This document shows, in pieces, positions 52,201-63,432 of a stretch of 64,000 nt of DNA. Below the pieces are notes generated by a model. The model was not told where the DNA came from. It ran no database searches and was given only the letters and a program-made list of their open reading frames with translations. The DNA is taken from positions 9,762,328-9,826,327 of the forward strand of contig NC_092019.1 of the NCBI RefSeq assembly GCF_042242105.1. The letters are read 5' to 3'. The position numbers and the translations under genes were made by a program. The DNA comes from Pempheris klunzingeri. Its lineage: Eukaryota; Chordata; Actinopteri; Acropomatiformes; Pempheridae. Within the stretch, counting starts at the first letter, position 1, and every line of letters begins with the position of its first letter.

Positions 52201-52268
52201 AACTGGAGTTTGAGAGGACAGGCATCCGATCAAACCACAGGACACAAAAACTCCCAACTAGCATGTAA
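46218..52268 (+). CDS. cmc1: C-X9-C motif protein CMC1 (4 coding exons, complete)
   Basis: CMC1 is a small twin-CX9C protein of the mitochondrial intermembrane space; in mammals it stabilises early COX1 assembly modules of cytochrome c oxidase. Exons: 46218-46236, 46589-46681, 51836-51926, 52148-52268, totalling 324 bp and 107 residues (human about 106). The two cysteine pairs are intact: C-AEKVEAFNL-C and C-REENAVLKE-C, each with exactly nine residues between. The block LRHVEKDVLIPKMMREKAKE and the terminus QKLPTSM match the family. Exon 1 codes for only MEAAHA plus one base, and this short N-terminus differs from mammals. All splice sites are GT-AG. Intron 2 is unusually long (5.15 kb). Confidence 0.96.
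46237..46588 (+). other. cmc1: cmc1 intron 1
   Basis: About 350 bp of GC-balanced, CpG-containing sequence with several GTTAGC/GCTAAG phrases close to the promoter. No gene or repeat. Confidence 0.7.
46589..46681 (+). CDS. cmc1: cmc1 coding exon 2
   Basis: This 93-bp exon encodes EEIHLRHVEKDVLIPKMMRE, then KAKERCAEKVE, including the first CX9C cysteine. Acceptor gctcag/agga, donor GAAG/GTATGC. Confidence 0.96.
46701..46774. repeat. (GA)n/(GGGA)n purine tract
   Basis: A compound GA, GGGA and GGAA tract that begins about 20 nt after the cmc1 exon 2 donor, on the transcribed strand. Confidence 0.95.
50560..51420. mobile_element. possible degenerate interspersed element
   Basis: The part at 51040-51240 carries phrases familiar from dispersed fish repeats ('gcctcgagtttggcatttt', 'ctgtcaccatcttag', 'ggagccaggagtgatg') and three near-repeats of 'ggcctctgattggttag'. 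A 144-codon minus-strand frame at 50562-50996 is compositionally gene-like but has no domain I recognise. Element boundaries and class are unknown. Confidence 0.4.
51836..51926 (+). CDS. cmc1: cmc1 coding exon 3
   Basis: This 91-bp exon encodes FNLCCKESGFLMPFKCREEN, then AVLKECLTL, with three of the four CX9C cysteines. Acceptor follows a long CT tract (ctctctctccag/cttt); donor TTACA/GTGAGT. Confidence 0.96.
52148..52268 (+). CDS. cmc1: cmc1 coding exon 4 with stop
   Basis: This exon encodes YRDPAFFEECKQEYIKEKLE, then FERTGIRSNHRTQKLPTSM and a TAA stop at 52266-52268. Acceptor ccaccag/ctac. Confidence 0.96.
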
Positions 52269-52919
52269 ACGGTTTCCTTGCTTTGAAGGTGAAGGTGCAG
52301 AGTGTGAGGTTCTAGCCAGAACCAGCACCAAGCCCTGAACACCCAGGATACACGGTCACGTGTCTGGGTTTATTACACACGCCTGTGCATTTTATTTAAA
52401 TCTGTGGAATTTGTGACCGAGACTGCTTTGGTGTGCAAGAGAGGTATATAATCAAAATGATTGGCTATTTTTCATGTTCTGTATATTTGCTAAATGTTCG
52501 TCATCAGATGGCCAGAGTTATCATTCTCACTGAATCAGCAACAATGAGCTTACTGATCGATCTGATTGTGGCACAGTCACCTCCTGCACCTAAACCTGGA
52601 AGGCCTTCATTAGAGTCGAGCGCTTCAGCTTTGGAAGCACGCAGACGTTACTTGTGGGATCCCCAGTATCTGCTATACACTTTGGAAAGTGGTTACACTG
52701 TACATGCAATGACAACACAAGTGGTAACGAAGAGTTTTTGCTTGGCCCCACAGCTCAGTAAGTCTTCTGCAGAAGAGCTTGTTTATTAACATACAAAGAA
52801 TTGCAAAAACTACTTTGAAGATGCTTGTACAGTGTGTCAGAGACGTCTGACGTCCAACCAGGCAACGGAGCATATGTGATTATGTAAAATATGCAGTGTA
52901 ATGTGACATTATCAATAAA
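52269..52919 (+). other. cmc1: cmc1 3' UTR with AATAAA at 52914-52919
   Basis: The UTR is about 650 nt and ends in a canonical AATAAA followed by GU-rich sequence (gaagtgttttggt). The 118-codon frame at 52433-52789 lies within it and is not considered a gene. Confidence 0.75.
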
Positions 52920-55843
52920 ATCTATTCAGTAGCACTGAAGTGTTTTGGTAAATTAGACAAAATGTTCATGAATGCATTTTGTTCCAGATACACATTTAAC
53001 GTGGTTTCATTCAGTCAAACGTATGATGTTTATTTCATAGAGGTATGGACCGTCTTTCCTCCGTTGTCAAAACCGAAAAATCAAATGTGAAGAAAAATAC
53101 TGTCAATCAAGTATCTTTAAATGAATGTGGCTGCAGTGCACTGTGAAGTTCAGCTCTACTTCAGTTTAGTTCATTCACATTTTGTTGGACATTTCAGAAC
53201 CTTCTCTGGTTAAATTGGTGACTCTTATTGGCTTTAATAAGTACAGTTTTGGCTTAAAGTTTTTTGTGTTTGAATATCTTTCATGCTGAGAGAGCATCGG
53301 CTTCAGTCAGACCATACTAACAACACTGGAGTTAAATTAATTTATAAATGTAATGGGGATTTTGAAGGGTCGAATCTGTTAAAAAAAAATAAAAATCAAC
53401 ATTCGATCATTTTCTGTTCCATCACAACCACTTTTCATGTGTTTTTATTGTGCTTTCACTTGAAGCACATTGTTCTGTATCTGTACTTCCAAAGAACAGA
53501 GATGTCACATTATGAGTTAAAGTGTGAGTGAGTTATTGTTACGGAGTATTGTCAAACACGGGATTTAAAATTCTCAGCCACCATGTCTGATTAAAGGCAC
53601 AGAGCAGTTTTAAATTCCTAACACATTTAATACATTGTAGACACTTCCTCCTGGACAACTTTTCAGGTTCACCGTGCTAATATAAGATCGAGTGTAGTTT
53701 TCTCAGATCACTGACTTGATGCTTGTAATCATTGATCATTGTAAAGAAGGCAGTGCAATACCTTGCAGTGTAAAATTATGGGTGGACATTCTTCTTTTTA
53801 GTTTTTTTTTTTTTTTTCTTTAATGAGGACAAATGCCAGTCATGAGAGCCTAAAATTATGTTTTCAAATTGCCCACCTGCAGCATTTCAAAACTGTAGTA
53901 CTCGGTTTATAATAGGACTCGGAGAAAAGCAGCAAATCTTCACACTGAGAAATATTTTTAATGGATAAGTGCCTTGAACCAAAAGTTGAATGTTTCTTCA
54001 TCTGAAAATCAGCTAGCTGAGAAATTGGTGGTCGGTAGGGATTGTTCTGTTGCAGAGACATTTAGATTAGATTTATTTTTAAAATATAGTTTCAAAGATA
54101 TCTGATGACAAGAAGCCAAAAAGAAAAAAAAAAGTTACTGTTGACTACGCCAAAGCCTATGGTTTTATTAAAACTGAACCACAGGACCTCATTTCTAAAA
54201 ATATGGACACACACAGACCTCACAGTCATTTCCTTTCCTTCGTTTAATTGATCATATTTACAAACAGTCTGAAGTGCAGTAAATCTAAAATATAATCCAT
54301 ATCTACTGTACATTGCATTTTGGTTTGCAAATCGTTTACAGAAGTATGAAACTACTGCTGTAAAATAACATTTCTTAAAAATTAACAAAAAAGACCACAG
54401 TTATCATGAAACGGAGTGAAGAAAATGGGAAAACAAAAAGTAGTTTCAACAACCATAGGCCTTTGTGCTTTGTGCACTTATTTTTCATGTCACAGCTCAC
54501 ATTTCTTCAGGTTAATAGACTTAAAGTCTTGCCACCGTTGCCAAAAGCTCTTACACAAATCAGAGGTCTTGTGTGTGGGAGAGGAAAAAAACACAAACTA
54601 TGGTTTGGAGTGCAAAACCGCGTTTGGCAGAGTACTTAAGTCCACCATATACATTTGTACAGATATGCACATTCTTCCCTCCGTATATCTTGTACTCCGC
54701 TTGTGTTTTTTTTTTTCTTCTTTTGTACATCTTTCACTTATTTATATTAATCTGATTCTTAAAAAGACAAACTTCCTCTCTTCACACGTCTTCCATGATA
54801 CTGCAAAATAATGTTTCATACATTAACATCAGCACAGCACAGAGTTTAGATACATTTCTGTAATTCAAATTCTCCACAAACCTCAACAGGTTTCCAGCCT
54901 AATCAGGGTTTCACATACAGGGGAGAGTATGATGTCTACGCCGTTGAGTCCTCCAAAGTCCTACAGAAAGACATCCAACAATGCGCAGCCTTACATCTAC
55001 ACGCCCCCTTGCAAATGCAAAATTAAAAACACAACACATATCGTCTGACAGAAGTTGTAAAAGAACTGAATTGTGATAACGAGCAGTTTTTAGGAGGCTT
55101 CTTTGAGTTGTGGAATTTCAGTGAAATCGTTAACAGTTGAACCTTTTCTGGTGCCAGTGAGGATGAAATGTTTCATTTCAGAAAGCAGTACATTTTAGGT
55201 AAAAAATATTATTTTCTACTCATTATGCAAAAACCAAACACTGTCACTGCATTCTCAAAACTGATTCGGTAAGCACAGGTAGATTGCCAGCCTACTTTGA
55301 GATTGATCCGTACTAATAATATAATTTCCCTTTCATGAAAATAAAAAAAACTTGACAAAGAAAAGATGTCAAAGTTTTCATTTGGTAGCTGTTAAAGTTT
55401 GGAACAAAAATCTGCGATTATCCTACTGCATGTCCGTCTCCATCGCAGTACAACAACAATCACATCATGTCGTCATACCTAGACATGTCCTTCACACAAT
55501 CATGAGACATACATGGGACTACATACTTTGTATACTTTACAGCAATCGAATGTAAAAAGACTTGCATTGGAGGGAGTACAGTTTTACAAATTCTGGTTAT
55601 TATGCTGTGGCCCCAGTGACCACTGGCCACAGTGACTGGAGAAAGAGGCCCTTTGAGCCCTATTAGGTTTATTATGATGGGATACAGATACAGGCAGACG
55701 AAAGATGCCCACACACTGATCTGCACACACAGGCACACTCTGTTTGATGTGTGTATACGCACACACAAAATAAAACTGCTTGTATGCATGCTTGCACACA
55801 TTTATGCATGTGCATACAAGGACACATACACATGGACAAACTA
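52920..55843. other. cmc1-azi2 convergent spacer
   Basis: Tail-to-tail spacer of about 2.9 kb, with AT-rich sequence, a T15-type run near 53802-53818 and scattered frames without similarity. Several further minus-strand AATAAA signals occur, so the azi2 3' UTR could extend into it. Confidence 0.55.
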
Positions 55844-55849
55844 TTTATT
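55844..55849 (-). terminator. azi2: azi2 poly(A) signal (proximal candidate)
   Basis: AATAAA on the minus strand about 300 nt past the azi2 stop, followed by a GU-rich stretch (ccatgtgtatgtgtcc). Alternative distal signals exist further left. Confidence 0.5.
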
Positions 55850-56147
55850 CTGCTGAGGGTCTCGTCAACTTTTCCTCTGCAAAGTCAGTTATATATTCAC
55901 CGATGCGGTGCGCAGAGATGACAGATTCGTGAGTTTTTACCTCAAAAAGGCCTCCTCTGGCCTCAGTTAGTTCGCACAACCAGCAGGTCTAGGTCAGTCC
56001 AGCCCAGAGGAGTGGTCTTATCAACTTAAGGCAGGTTAGGTGGTAGCTATGTGGCAGGGTTGGAGAGTCCATTCATTCATCCATTTGTTTAGTTTCCATC
56101 TCGTTATGCACTCCGTTTTATCATCTACTCTCCCGTCAAAGTTCCTC

Positions 56148-56590
56148 TCAATAGGGCTTGGCCCACTCTGCATTGGGGGGGCTCCTGGGAGTGCAGTTTC
56201 CAATAGAGGATGAGGAGTTGGATGCAGGTGTGTGTCCCTCCCAGAACATGGCATCACTGGGTTTGGGGGGGCTGGGGAAGGACCGCGAGCTGTCGTCCAG
56301 GGAGGCCTGGTTCAGGGGGGGCGGGGGCAGGACGACAGAGCAGGTGTCACTGCCAATGAGAGCATCTCCTGAACAGCTCTGGGAGGGCCAGGGCCCATTG
56401 TACCAGCAGTCCTCCCTCAGACTGTCCGGCAGAAGGGTGCCTGATGGCCCGCCGACAGGGGGGCAGGGGCGGCCGGAGCACGAGGGGAGTGGGGGGGCAC
56501 TGGGGGGACGAGGCACTGACGCCCGAGGAACTGCGTGGTTGTTGTTCTTTTCCACGTCATCCAGACACTGGATTGGAACTGTTGAGGCAG
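56148..56590 (-). CDS. azi2: azi2 coding exon 7 (Pro/Ser-rich tail)
   Basis: This 443-bp exon runs from AASTVPIQCLDDVEK through a proline-rich stretch to FPSPPKPSDAMFWEGHTP and ends with NAEWAKPY and a stop. Acceptor ctccag/ctgc. It is much more GC-rich than its surroundings. A 201-codon frame on the opposite strand is only its shadow. Confidence 0.92.
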
Positions 56591-59500
56591 CTGGAGAAAG
56601 AAAGATGGGAGGGAGGAAAGTTGGTGATCACATATTGTCTCATTCCCATGAATATTTTTGTTACTTTTGTAGGTTATTTAATTCAGACCAAGTGTCTGTA
56701 CGGCTGAGAAGATGGCTTATTTGGGAAATGGAAAAAAAAAAGCTTTTGTACTTTACTCAGTGAAATGTGAAATATTTGGCATGCAGTCCCATTTGAGTGC
56801 ACAAAATTATGGCTTTGAAATATTGCGGCCAATTCAGTACAATTTAAGATAATTGGGATTACCTACTGAATTTAGTAGACATCCTTTTAGTAGACTTTTT
56901 TTTTTTTTTTTTTAATATTTTTATTTTTATTATTAGTATTATTAGTAGTGGTATTATTAGTATTATTATTATTATTATTATAAGACTGGACTCACCTGGT
57001 GCAGTAATTTACCTCTGTGTAATAATTTGTAATAATAATTTTTAATACATCTTTTTTTTTTTTATTCATACTTTTATATATTTATATTTTACTTTGTGTT
57101 TGAAGTGTATTCTTATTCTTATTCTTTTGGAGCTGTGTGTAACAAAAAGCAATTTCCCCCCGGGGATTATTAAAGTAATTCTGATTCTGATCCTGTATAT
57201 CTGCATTATCAACAGCTTATACCATAAATTAACTCACTTAGCATTTACTTCTCAGCTTTCAGTTCATTTCTACCATCCATTATGAGTAGACAGAAAAAAA
57301 TGGGGGGGCAATAAAACTGCAGATGATATTAATTTTATTTGATTTCTCTAAGGTGATGACAAGTCTGTGTAAAAAAAAGTATTTGTATTACTTTTCACTA
57401 CATAATGTCTGTCTGTAAAATAACGCTGGCAGCATAAATGAAGCCATTTTCTCTCTCCTCTGATAGATGGAGGAGCTCTCCTTTTGTATTTGGCACCATG
57501 ATCCCACCTCTGTACTTGTTTCTGTACTTATTTACGCGTGGATTAAGCCGAGGGTTTTTCTGGAGATTTAAAAATCCCAACGTGCGTTCAACAAAGCCTT
57601 TTGATCCCCGACTAGATAATAGGCCTCATAGTGTAAAAACAGAGAAATGAGTCAAAGTCTCACACCATGCAGCAGGCTACATGTTTACTACAAAACCTCT
57701 GCACCATGTAAATATCACTGCCTGTGAATGAGTAAATATCCAAAATAATAATTTGGGTTTGTTCACCAGAACAAACACACTTTATTCCATACAAGGCATT
57801 TCCATACACAAATCAGATGTCCTAATCTCACACACACACACACACACCATTGCTTTGCTATCAAATAGTCATCTTGAGCCAATAATAAAGTTTAAATGAG
57901 CATCTCCTCCTGCTCCACACATCATCCCTCCATCCATCCCTCCCCGCTACTCCTCCATGAGAGGGTCTCCTGAGTCTAGGATTTGAATAAAAGTGATTCC
58001 AAAGGAGGAACATTAGAAGAATACCGATTCACAATGTGACTGAATAAATACATAGCTCCCTCTCTTCGCCACTCATGCTTTCCTTCTTTCTCTCCATCGG
58101 TCTCATCTAAGTTACAGGATTACCCTCTTATTCAGTGGAATAAATAGGCCAAGATTTATTTTCTTGCCATATTTCGTTCTAATTTTCACCTCCTAGTCTC
58201 CTCTTCTGACACTCTGAGGGAATCAACAACAGAGGTAATCTCTCCTGGGGTAGAATACATCATCGCAGAGGGAGGGGAGAGGAGGCACAGAGCATTTCAT
58301 GATGTCCTTTATCAAAGTGTTTGAGTACTTCGATAATATCCACAGTCTTATCACACCCTTATACAACTTGCAACAAAAAGCAGCAGGAGAAATCTTCTCA
58401 GTAAGTACTTCCTCAGAAAAGCCTTCCCTTAACTGGGGAGAGGCAGTAGCAACCCCCTTCTTTAGCTCGATGTTAGCCACATTAGTTCCTGTGTAGAGAA
58501 GCATGATTTGAATTGGAGCCGCTGTACTTGAAGTGCACATAGACCATACTGATTGGTTAAACATGCTATAACCAGTACTGATTGGTTAAACATGCTATAA
58601 CCAATACTGATTGGTTAAACATGCTATAACCAGTACTGATTGGTTAAACATGCTATAACCAGTACTGATTGGTTAAACATGCTATAACCAATACTGATTG
58701 GTTAAACATGCTATAACTTCTCTACAGTCTCTATAGTTATAACTTCATATTTTATCGTTTCCTCTTTCTGCTTATCACTTCACTTTTTCAGTCTACACGT
58801 ATCTCTTGCAATATCTTTGTCACTAAGCCCTTCAAAATAAAGGCTTTAAAAGGTTTATTTTTCAATGTAAGTGGGGTACAGTCAGCTCCACTAATGAGCT
58901 TCGGTTATTCAATGGTATCTAAAACAAAAAGAAAATAACTAGCTGGGCCTTTTAGGGTAAAACCAGAATTGTCATCTGTTTTTATACTAGTCTGGAAGAT
59001 ATAAGGGACCAGGAAGGCTGAACTCACTGCATCTGAGTGAGAATTTGTTATACGGGAAGATAGAGGATACAGGATGCTCCCCATACTGGAGCTGAGGAGG
59101 TGTGAAAGGCAGAAGGGGAGCGGTGCTGGTGGGCACAGAAATTAAGTTTGGGCTTATTTGTAGTAAAACTCACACCGACAATGGCACAACCCTGAGCTGC
59201 CTTACCTAGTCTTGTGTCACTGATGAGTGGCCTGAGTTTCCTAATCAGGCCTGTTTGGTGCTTCAGCTCTGAGTGGAGACGAGTGACTTCGCAGCACAAA
59301 GCCTCGTACGTCTGCTGCATGCTCCTCTCCCTGCGGAACACAACATTTCAATCACACATTACGTTTGATGAATTTCCACCTTTCTAGACAGCCTATGTGG
59401 TTAGAAACATCCAGCGGTCAGACAGGTATGAGGTGAAGACCATAAGCTGTGTGACATATTGTAGCTCAAAGTTTCACCGGAGGACAATCCGAATATCCTT

Positions 59501-62500
59501 AAAATTATCGTGCTTATTCAAAAAGGAACACAAGTATCCTTTTCTTAAACTCACATAACTTTAATTACTGGCACATTAAACATGAATTTGGTAAAAAAAA
59601 AAAAAAAATGTATGACCTATTCTAACATAAACCTAATCTACTTGACAAACTGCACACATTCCTGGAGAGGCTTGTTAATAGAGTGCTTTCTTTGTGAGAA
59701 CTGTAATTCTGCAATATGGTTTGTTTCTTTGCTGACACATTTAACACTGATTATAAAAGCCACAGAGGAGTTTCACAGGTGCTGAGTATCAGCAAAAGTT
59801 CACATTACTAAGGCATTACTTGCAAAGGAAAAAAAAAAAAAAAAAAACACCTCTACATTAACAACGATGCTAATGTTGACACAAAGAGAACAAATTGTAT
59901 TGATGGATTAAACGCTAAACAAAGCAGTTGCTTTGCATCAGCTGCATTACAAAGCTACAACATGGTTAACAAAAAGCAAATTAAGAAAGGTGGCGGTATT
60001 TGAGGCAACACCTACAAACTGTCCTCTCCACACCTTATGTAAAGATGCAAAATCTCATCAACACTTTGACTTCGAACACCTGCCTGAAACAGCAAAAAAA
60101 AAAAAACTGGAAAGAGAAACTGAGGAAAAAAACTAAACCTTTTTGCGCTGCTAAAAACCTAACGCCAACAAAAAACTGCTGACACTGGGAACAATTATAA
60201 TGCACCACAAATAGAATTTACTTCATGAAATGTGAGGAGAAGCTAATCTACAGGAGATTGTGATCACTGAAAAAGTAGATGGGAGGTGATTCCATATGAT
60301 TTAGACATTGTATACATCAAATTACTGGAGTGAAATCTAAACTATTTATAATGGACAAAAGTGTAATGGGTTTGGATGATCCTGTATCACGCTCAGGCAC
60401 TTCTGGGGTTATCTGAATATCATAGGCTGCTCTGCAGAGTTAGAATGTATTAAGCTGCACCCTCCTCTAGTGGCCAAAGGGAATAATTACAACACGGGCA
60501 GACCACATGCAGGATACTACAGTGACATCACATCCCATGTGTAACTAAACACCTATTTAACCAGTGTGCTCTCTCGCACACTGCTTGTTCCACACTTGCT
60601 CCTCGTGTCACCTCTTGTATCTCTTACAAATGTTTAAAGGCTTTTCTGGTGTTTCGGCTAGGATACATTGCTAAATCATTTCTATTTTTATTTTCAGGGA
60701 AGCAACAAGGTTTCGTTTTACATTAGCTAAGATGTAAAACTCCATCGGCAGAGACCTGAAATGTTCCTGACACAGTTGAGTTGTTGCATACTGGAAATGC
60801 CTTACATGTGATGCATTTAAGTGCACTCGGGAAAGCGAAATTTGGGATCACCATTTTATTTAGCACTGTAACAGTGCTTACTTGCTTTGTCATTTTTGGT
60901 TAGTGAAATGAGGGATGGGCACTGAACTGGCAGCCACTCTTCAATATTCATAAAACACTATACCTTGTATTGTACTTTGCGTCACATGTCTGGTCCAAGT
61001 CTGGTCCGTTAAGGCCACAGGGTTCCTCCTAAAACAGAGTTAAGTTATGCAAAATGAACAGTGGATGTGGTGTCAGAAGTTGTTTGTAATATTATCATCA
61101 TTCTTTTTTTTTTTTTTTTTTTTAAATTGTAACATAACTTAGGAATCCTCTGCTTGCCTTTAACCCATACTCCCCTTTCTCTTGGTTTCCCCTCTTTTGT
61201 CCTTCAACATTTCATTTTCTACTGTTACAGTTGAGCATATCCACCCCTGCCCTTCATTCTCAGTCCCACTTCTCCCCACTCTTTCCTAGTGTCACCTTGT
61301 CTCTCAGTGCCCTCTCCTTTACAGTTTTCATCTCTTCCAGGTACGCCACAGTTTGCGGCGCAGGTCTCTCTGGTCCCTCTTATCGTACCCCCCTTTTTTT
61401 TCCCTCTCTGTCCTCCTTTTGCAATTATCCTCTCCTTTCCTTTCAGCTCTCTCGCTCTTTCCACCTTCACTTACCCCACTTCTTTCCAGCAGTCTACTGT
61501 TTTCCAGTGTCACCCTCTCCAGCTCCTCCTGCAGCTTGTGGATCTTAAGCTCAGTGCTGACTCTGTCGACCTGCCAATAATCCTGAGGGTTGTTCAGGCT
61601 CTTCATCACTGCACACACAAGATAAAAAGAACTTTTAAATTCACACCGTTAAGTGAATAAATGTTAAATTAACATATTTTTGTACAATTACTGAACTTGA
61701 ACTTTGACTAATTCATATACTTTAATATGCATACAAGTATAAACAAATACACAAGCAAAAGCAAACTACACACTGGTAGTGCGTTAAATGATGTATTATA
61801 ATTCCCTCTAATGTGGGGTAGTGGAGGTATTAAGCAGTATAATATAGAAATATTAGTGAAGTACATTTACATAAGTGAAGTACTTGAGTAAACAAGCCTG
61901 TGTGCTGTACCTGTACCTTGGCTGGTCTCCATCTCCGTCCTCAGCTGAAGCAGCTCCAACTCTCTGGCCTGGAGCTGCTCCGTCAGCAACCTCTCACTCT
62001 CACTCTTCTCCTTTTTCTGATGGAGAAAGAGAGGAGACAGTGAGGCAGAGGGGGAGGAAGATGAAGGGAGAGTCAGCATTCATACCGATGCACCGCACAC
62101 TCTTTTTCTCTTGGTGCCGGGTAAGGTCGGTGCACCTGTGCTGTATTTGTGAAAAGATATCATTAGCTTAGCATTTCTACTTAAGTTGTAAATGAAAATC
62201 ACAGCAGAGGAAACAGTTAAAAAAAAAACAACCTCTATTCTCCTTGGACATAAAAATATGTGGTGTTTGCAACATACTTGATCTTTGTGCCAGGCTCTAG
62301 TCAATTTGAGGAAGGTTCAAATTATTCAGTAAACGCACCAGTTTGTTAAGCTCCATCTGCAGGTCCTCCTTCTCTATATAGATACCTCGGTAAGCACTGA
62401 AGGCCTTGTTCACGTACTGGGGACCCTCTGATGGAGGAGCCTCCGGCCTGAAGAGCTACAGTGGTGACAGATAAAATACATGCAGATGAGAGGAGACATC

Positions 62501-63415
62501 CATTTCATTTCATTAGAATATCTGCGGTAGGAAGTTACGTTCCTCCCACCACATCCTATCTTGATAAGACAAATGCTGCAGCAGACAAAACCAAAACTGA
62601 TTGGAGATGAAATTCTGCCTCCATGTTGTGCAGTATTTTCACTTCAGTGTGCCATCTACTATTAAGAGCCTTCCCGTTTAAAGAGCTGCCTCTGCATTGT
62701 ACTCAATCAATTTAAAAAAAAAAAAAAAAAAAAAAAAATCCAATTTCAGGAGCTTTCTCCCCCAAAGTGCAGTGCTCCAACACAGTCTGGCAATGCCATA
62801 CTTTTCCAGACCTTCTCTTTGTTTTTAGACAGTGCAGATTTATTTCTCATTGTTCTACAGCTTTGACTATAGGCCAACAATATTAATAATGTTGGCATGC
62901 AGGCTCTCCCAGAGGCGAGTATTTTTCAGTGTGGTATTGAATTTGCTGACTTTTTCCAAACTTGTGTTTGGAGTGTTTTCTGTTTGTCTATATTTCTGAT
63001 GTCCTGGAAAATTGAAAAAAAAAGTTGTTTTCATTCATCTCTGTCAATAACACACCCTCTCTAAATCTTGCTCTCTCTGTTTAGCCATCTGGATGAGCAG
63101 TATGTTCTGTGACCTCATTCTCCTTATGCTTTTGTCTCTTTCTTCTGCCTTCTCCTCGCCTCTTTCCCACCATCACCCCGTAGTTTACATTGATACCTTA
63201 TCCTCCAGCTGCTTAACCCTCTTCCTAAGCAAGGTATTCTCTCGCTCTGTGTCTCTCAGCCTCTTCTTGATGTCCTCATAGGCCGTGACCAGGGCGAAGT
63301 GGGAGGCAACAGACTCATCGCCGGCACACACCGATACAGGACTCTCGCCAGCTGCCGTGTAGGCCGTCTCATGTTTAAGGATACAAATGTCATCATCCAC
63401 TGCCAAGGGCTCCAT
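56148..63415 (-). CDS. azi2: AZI2 / NAP1, TBK1-IKK-epsilon adaptor (7 coding exons, complete)
   Basis: AZI2 (NAP1) is a cytoplasmic coiled-coil adaptor that binds TBK1 and IKK-epsilon and feeds type I interferon and NF-kB signalling; it also takes part in selective autophagy through TBK1. Exons in transcript order: 63197-63415, 62339-62455, 61917-62016, 61475-61608, 60964-61028, 59206-59330, 56148-56590, totalling 1203 bp (400 residues; human 392). The N-terminus matches human AZI2 in DDICIL and GDESVASHFALVTAYEDIKK; this is followed by coiled coil (ARELELLQLRTEMET, VSTELKIHKLQEELE). Exon 6 carries the TBK1-binding segment (MQQTYEALCCEVTRLHSELK). The Pro/Ser-rich tail contains FPSPPKPSDAMFWE, similar to the mammalian tail. 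All introns are GT-AG with matching phases. Confidence 0.94.
56899..56985. repeat. poly(T) and (TTA)n simple repeat
   Basis: A run of about 20 T, followed by TTA/TTAG units, in azi2 intron 6. Confidence 0.9.
57095..57192 (+). repeat. non-LTR retrotransposon 3' tail
   Basis: The phrase 'ggagctgtgtgtaacaaaaa' then 'gcaatttccccccgggga' then 'ttattaaagtaattctgattctgat' is the typical end of truncated LINEs in fish, with a (TTCTGA)n terminus. Only about 100 bp remains. Confidence 0.65.
57830..57847. repeat. (CA)n microsatellite
   Basis: A short CA tract in azi2 intron 6. Confidence 0.88.
58543..58716. repeat. 29-bp minisatellite, six copies
   Basis: Six direct copies of a unit containing 'tactgattggttaaac' and 'atgctata' repeat with an exact 29-bp period; the 'tactg' core falls at 58547, 58576, 58605, 58634, 58663 and 58692. 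The copies are nearly identical, varying mainly at one or two bases before the core (cat, cagt, caat). Each copy holds ATTGG, an inverted CCAAT box. Confidence 0.95.
59206..59330 (-). CDS. azi2: azi2 coding exon 6 (TBK1-binding segment)
   Basis: This 125-bp exon encodes ERSMQQTYEALCCEVTRLHS, then ELKHQTGLIRKLRPLISDT. It aligns with the TBK1/IKK-epsilon binding helix of the NAP1/TANK/SINTBAD family (human NMQHAYWELKREMSNLH). Acceptor tccgcag/ggag, donor CTAG/GTAAGG. Confidence 0.93.
59331..60963 (-). other. azi2: azi2 intron 5
   Basis: AT-rich intron of 1.6 kb with A-runs at 59594-59607 and 59829-59847. No gene, RNA or transposon was recognised. Confidence 0.65.
60964..61028 (-). CDS. azi2: azi2 coding exon 5
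   Basis: A 65-bp exon encoding EEPCGLNGPDLDQTCDAKYN plus T and part of R. Sequence similarity to mammals is weak here, so the call rests on good splice sites (gttttag/gagg, ACAAG/GTATAG) and exact phase fit between exons 4 and 6. It could be alternatively spliced, but skipping it would break the frame. Confidence 0.75.
61475..61608 (-). CDS. azi2: azi2 coding exon 4 (coiled coil)
   Basis: A 134-bp exon encoding VMKSLNNPQDYWQVDRVSTE, then LKIHKLQEELERVTLENSRL. It matches human VMRNLN and LKIHGLEQELE. Acceptor gtgcag/tgat, donor GGGG-context/GTAAGT. Confidence 0.93.
61917..62016 (-). CDS. azi2: azi2 coding exon 3 (coiled coil)
   Basis: A 100-bp exon encoding KKEKSESERLLTEQLQAREL, then ELLQLRTEMETSQ, very close to human ELLQLRTEVETQQ. 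Acceptor catcag/aaaa, donor CAAG/GTACAG. Confidence 0.94.
62339..62455 (-). CDS. azi2: azi2 coding exon 2
   Basis: A 117-bp phase 0/0 exon encoding LFRPEAPPSEGPQYVNKAFS, then AYRGIYIEKEDLQMELNKL, matching human VNKAYHAYREVCIDRDNLKS. Acceptor ctgtag/ctct, donor CTG/GTGCGT (non-consensus +3/+4 but acceptable). Confidence 0.92.
62456..63196 (-). other. azi2: azi2 intron 1
   Basis: A 740-bp intron with a long A-run (62711-62738). Otherwise featureless. Confidence 0.7.
63197..63415 (-). CDS. azi2: azi2 coding exon 1 with start codon
   Basis: This exon starts MEPLAVDDDICILKHETAYT and contains GDESVASHFALVTAYEDIKK, the signature N-terminus. Donor AAG/GTATCA. A likely acceptor (tgctacag/agta) about 17 nt upstream of the ATG, at 63432, suggests the start-codon exon is preceded by a non-coding exon to the right. 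Confidence 0.95.
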
Positions 63416-63432
63416 GCCTGCACAGGCCTACT

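Larger units (their letters stand above)
56591..59205 (-). other. azi2: azi2 intron 6
   Basis: This 2.6-kb intron contains poly-T/(TTA)n simple sequence (56899-56985), a LINE-like tail (57095-57192), a CA tract (57830-57847), and the 29-bp tandem array at 58543-58716. No nested gene was recognised. One T-box half-site lies at 59098-59105. Confidence 0.65.

Noticed and set aside
52433..52789. 118-codon frame downstream of cmc1
   Set aside because: It lies wholly in the cmc1 3' UTR and has no recognisable similarity.
56158..56763. 201-codon plus-strand open frame
   Set aside because: It is the antisense shadow of the GC-rich azi2 exon 7 and has no family similarity or splice logic of its own.
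58543..58716. Regularly spaced repeat that could suggest a CRISPR array
   Set aside because: The copies are contiguous, with no unique spacers, and the context is an intron of a vertebrate gene.
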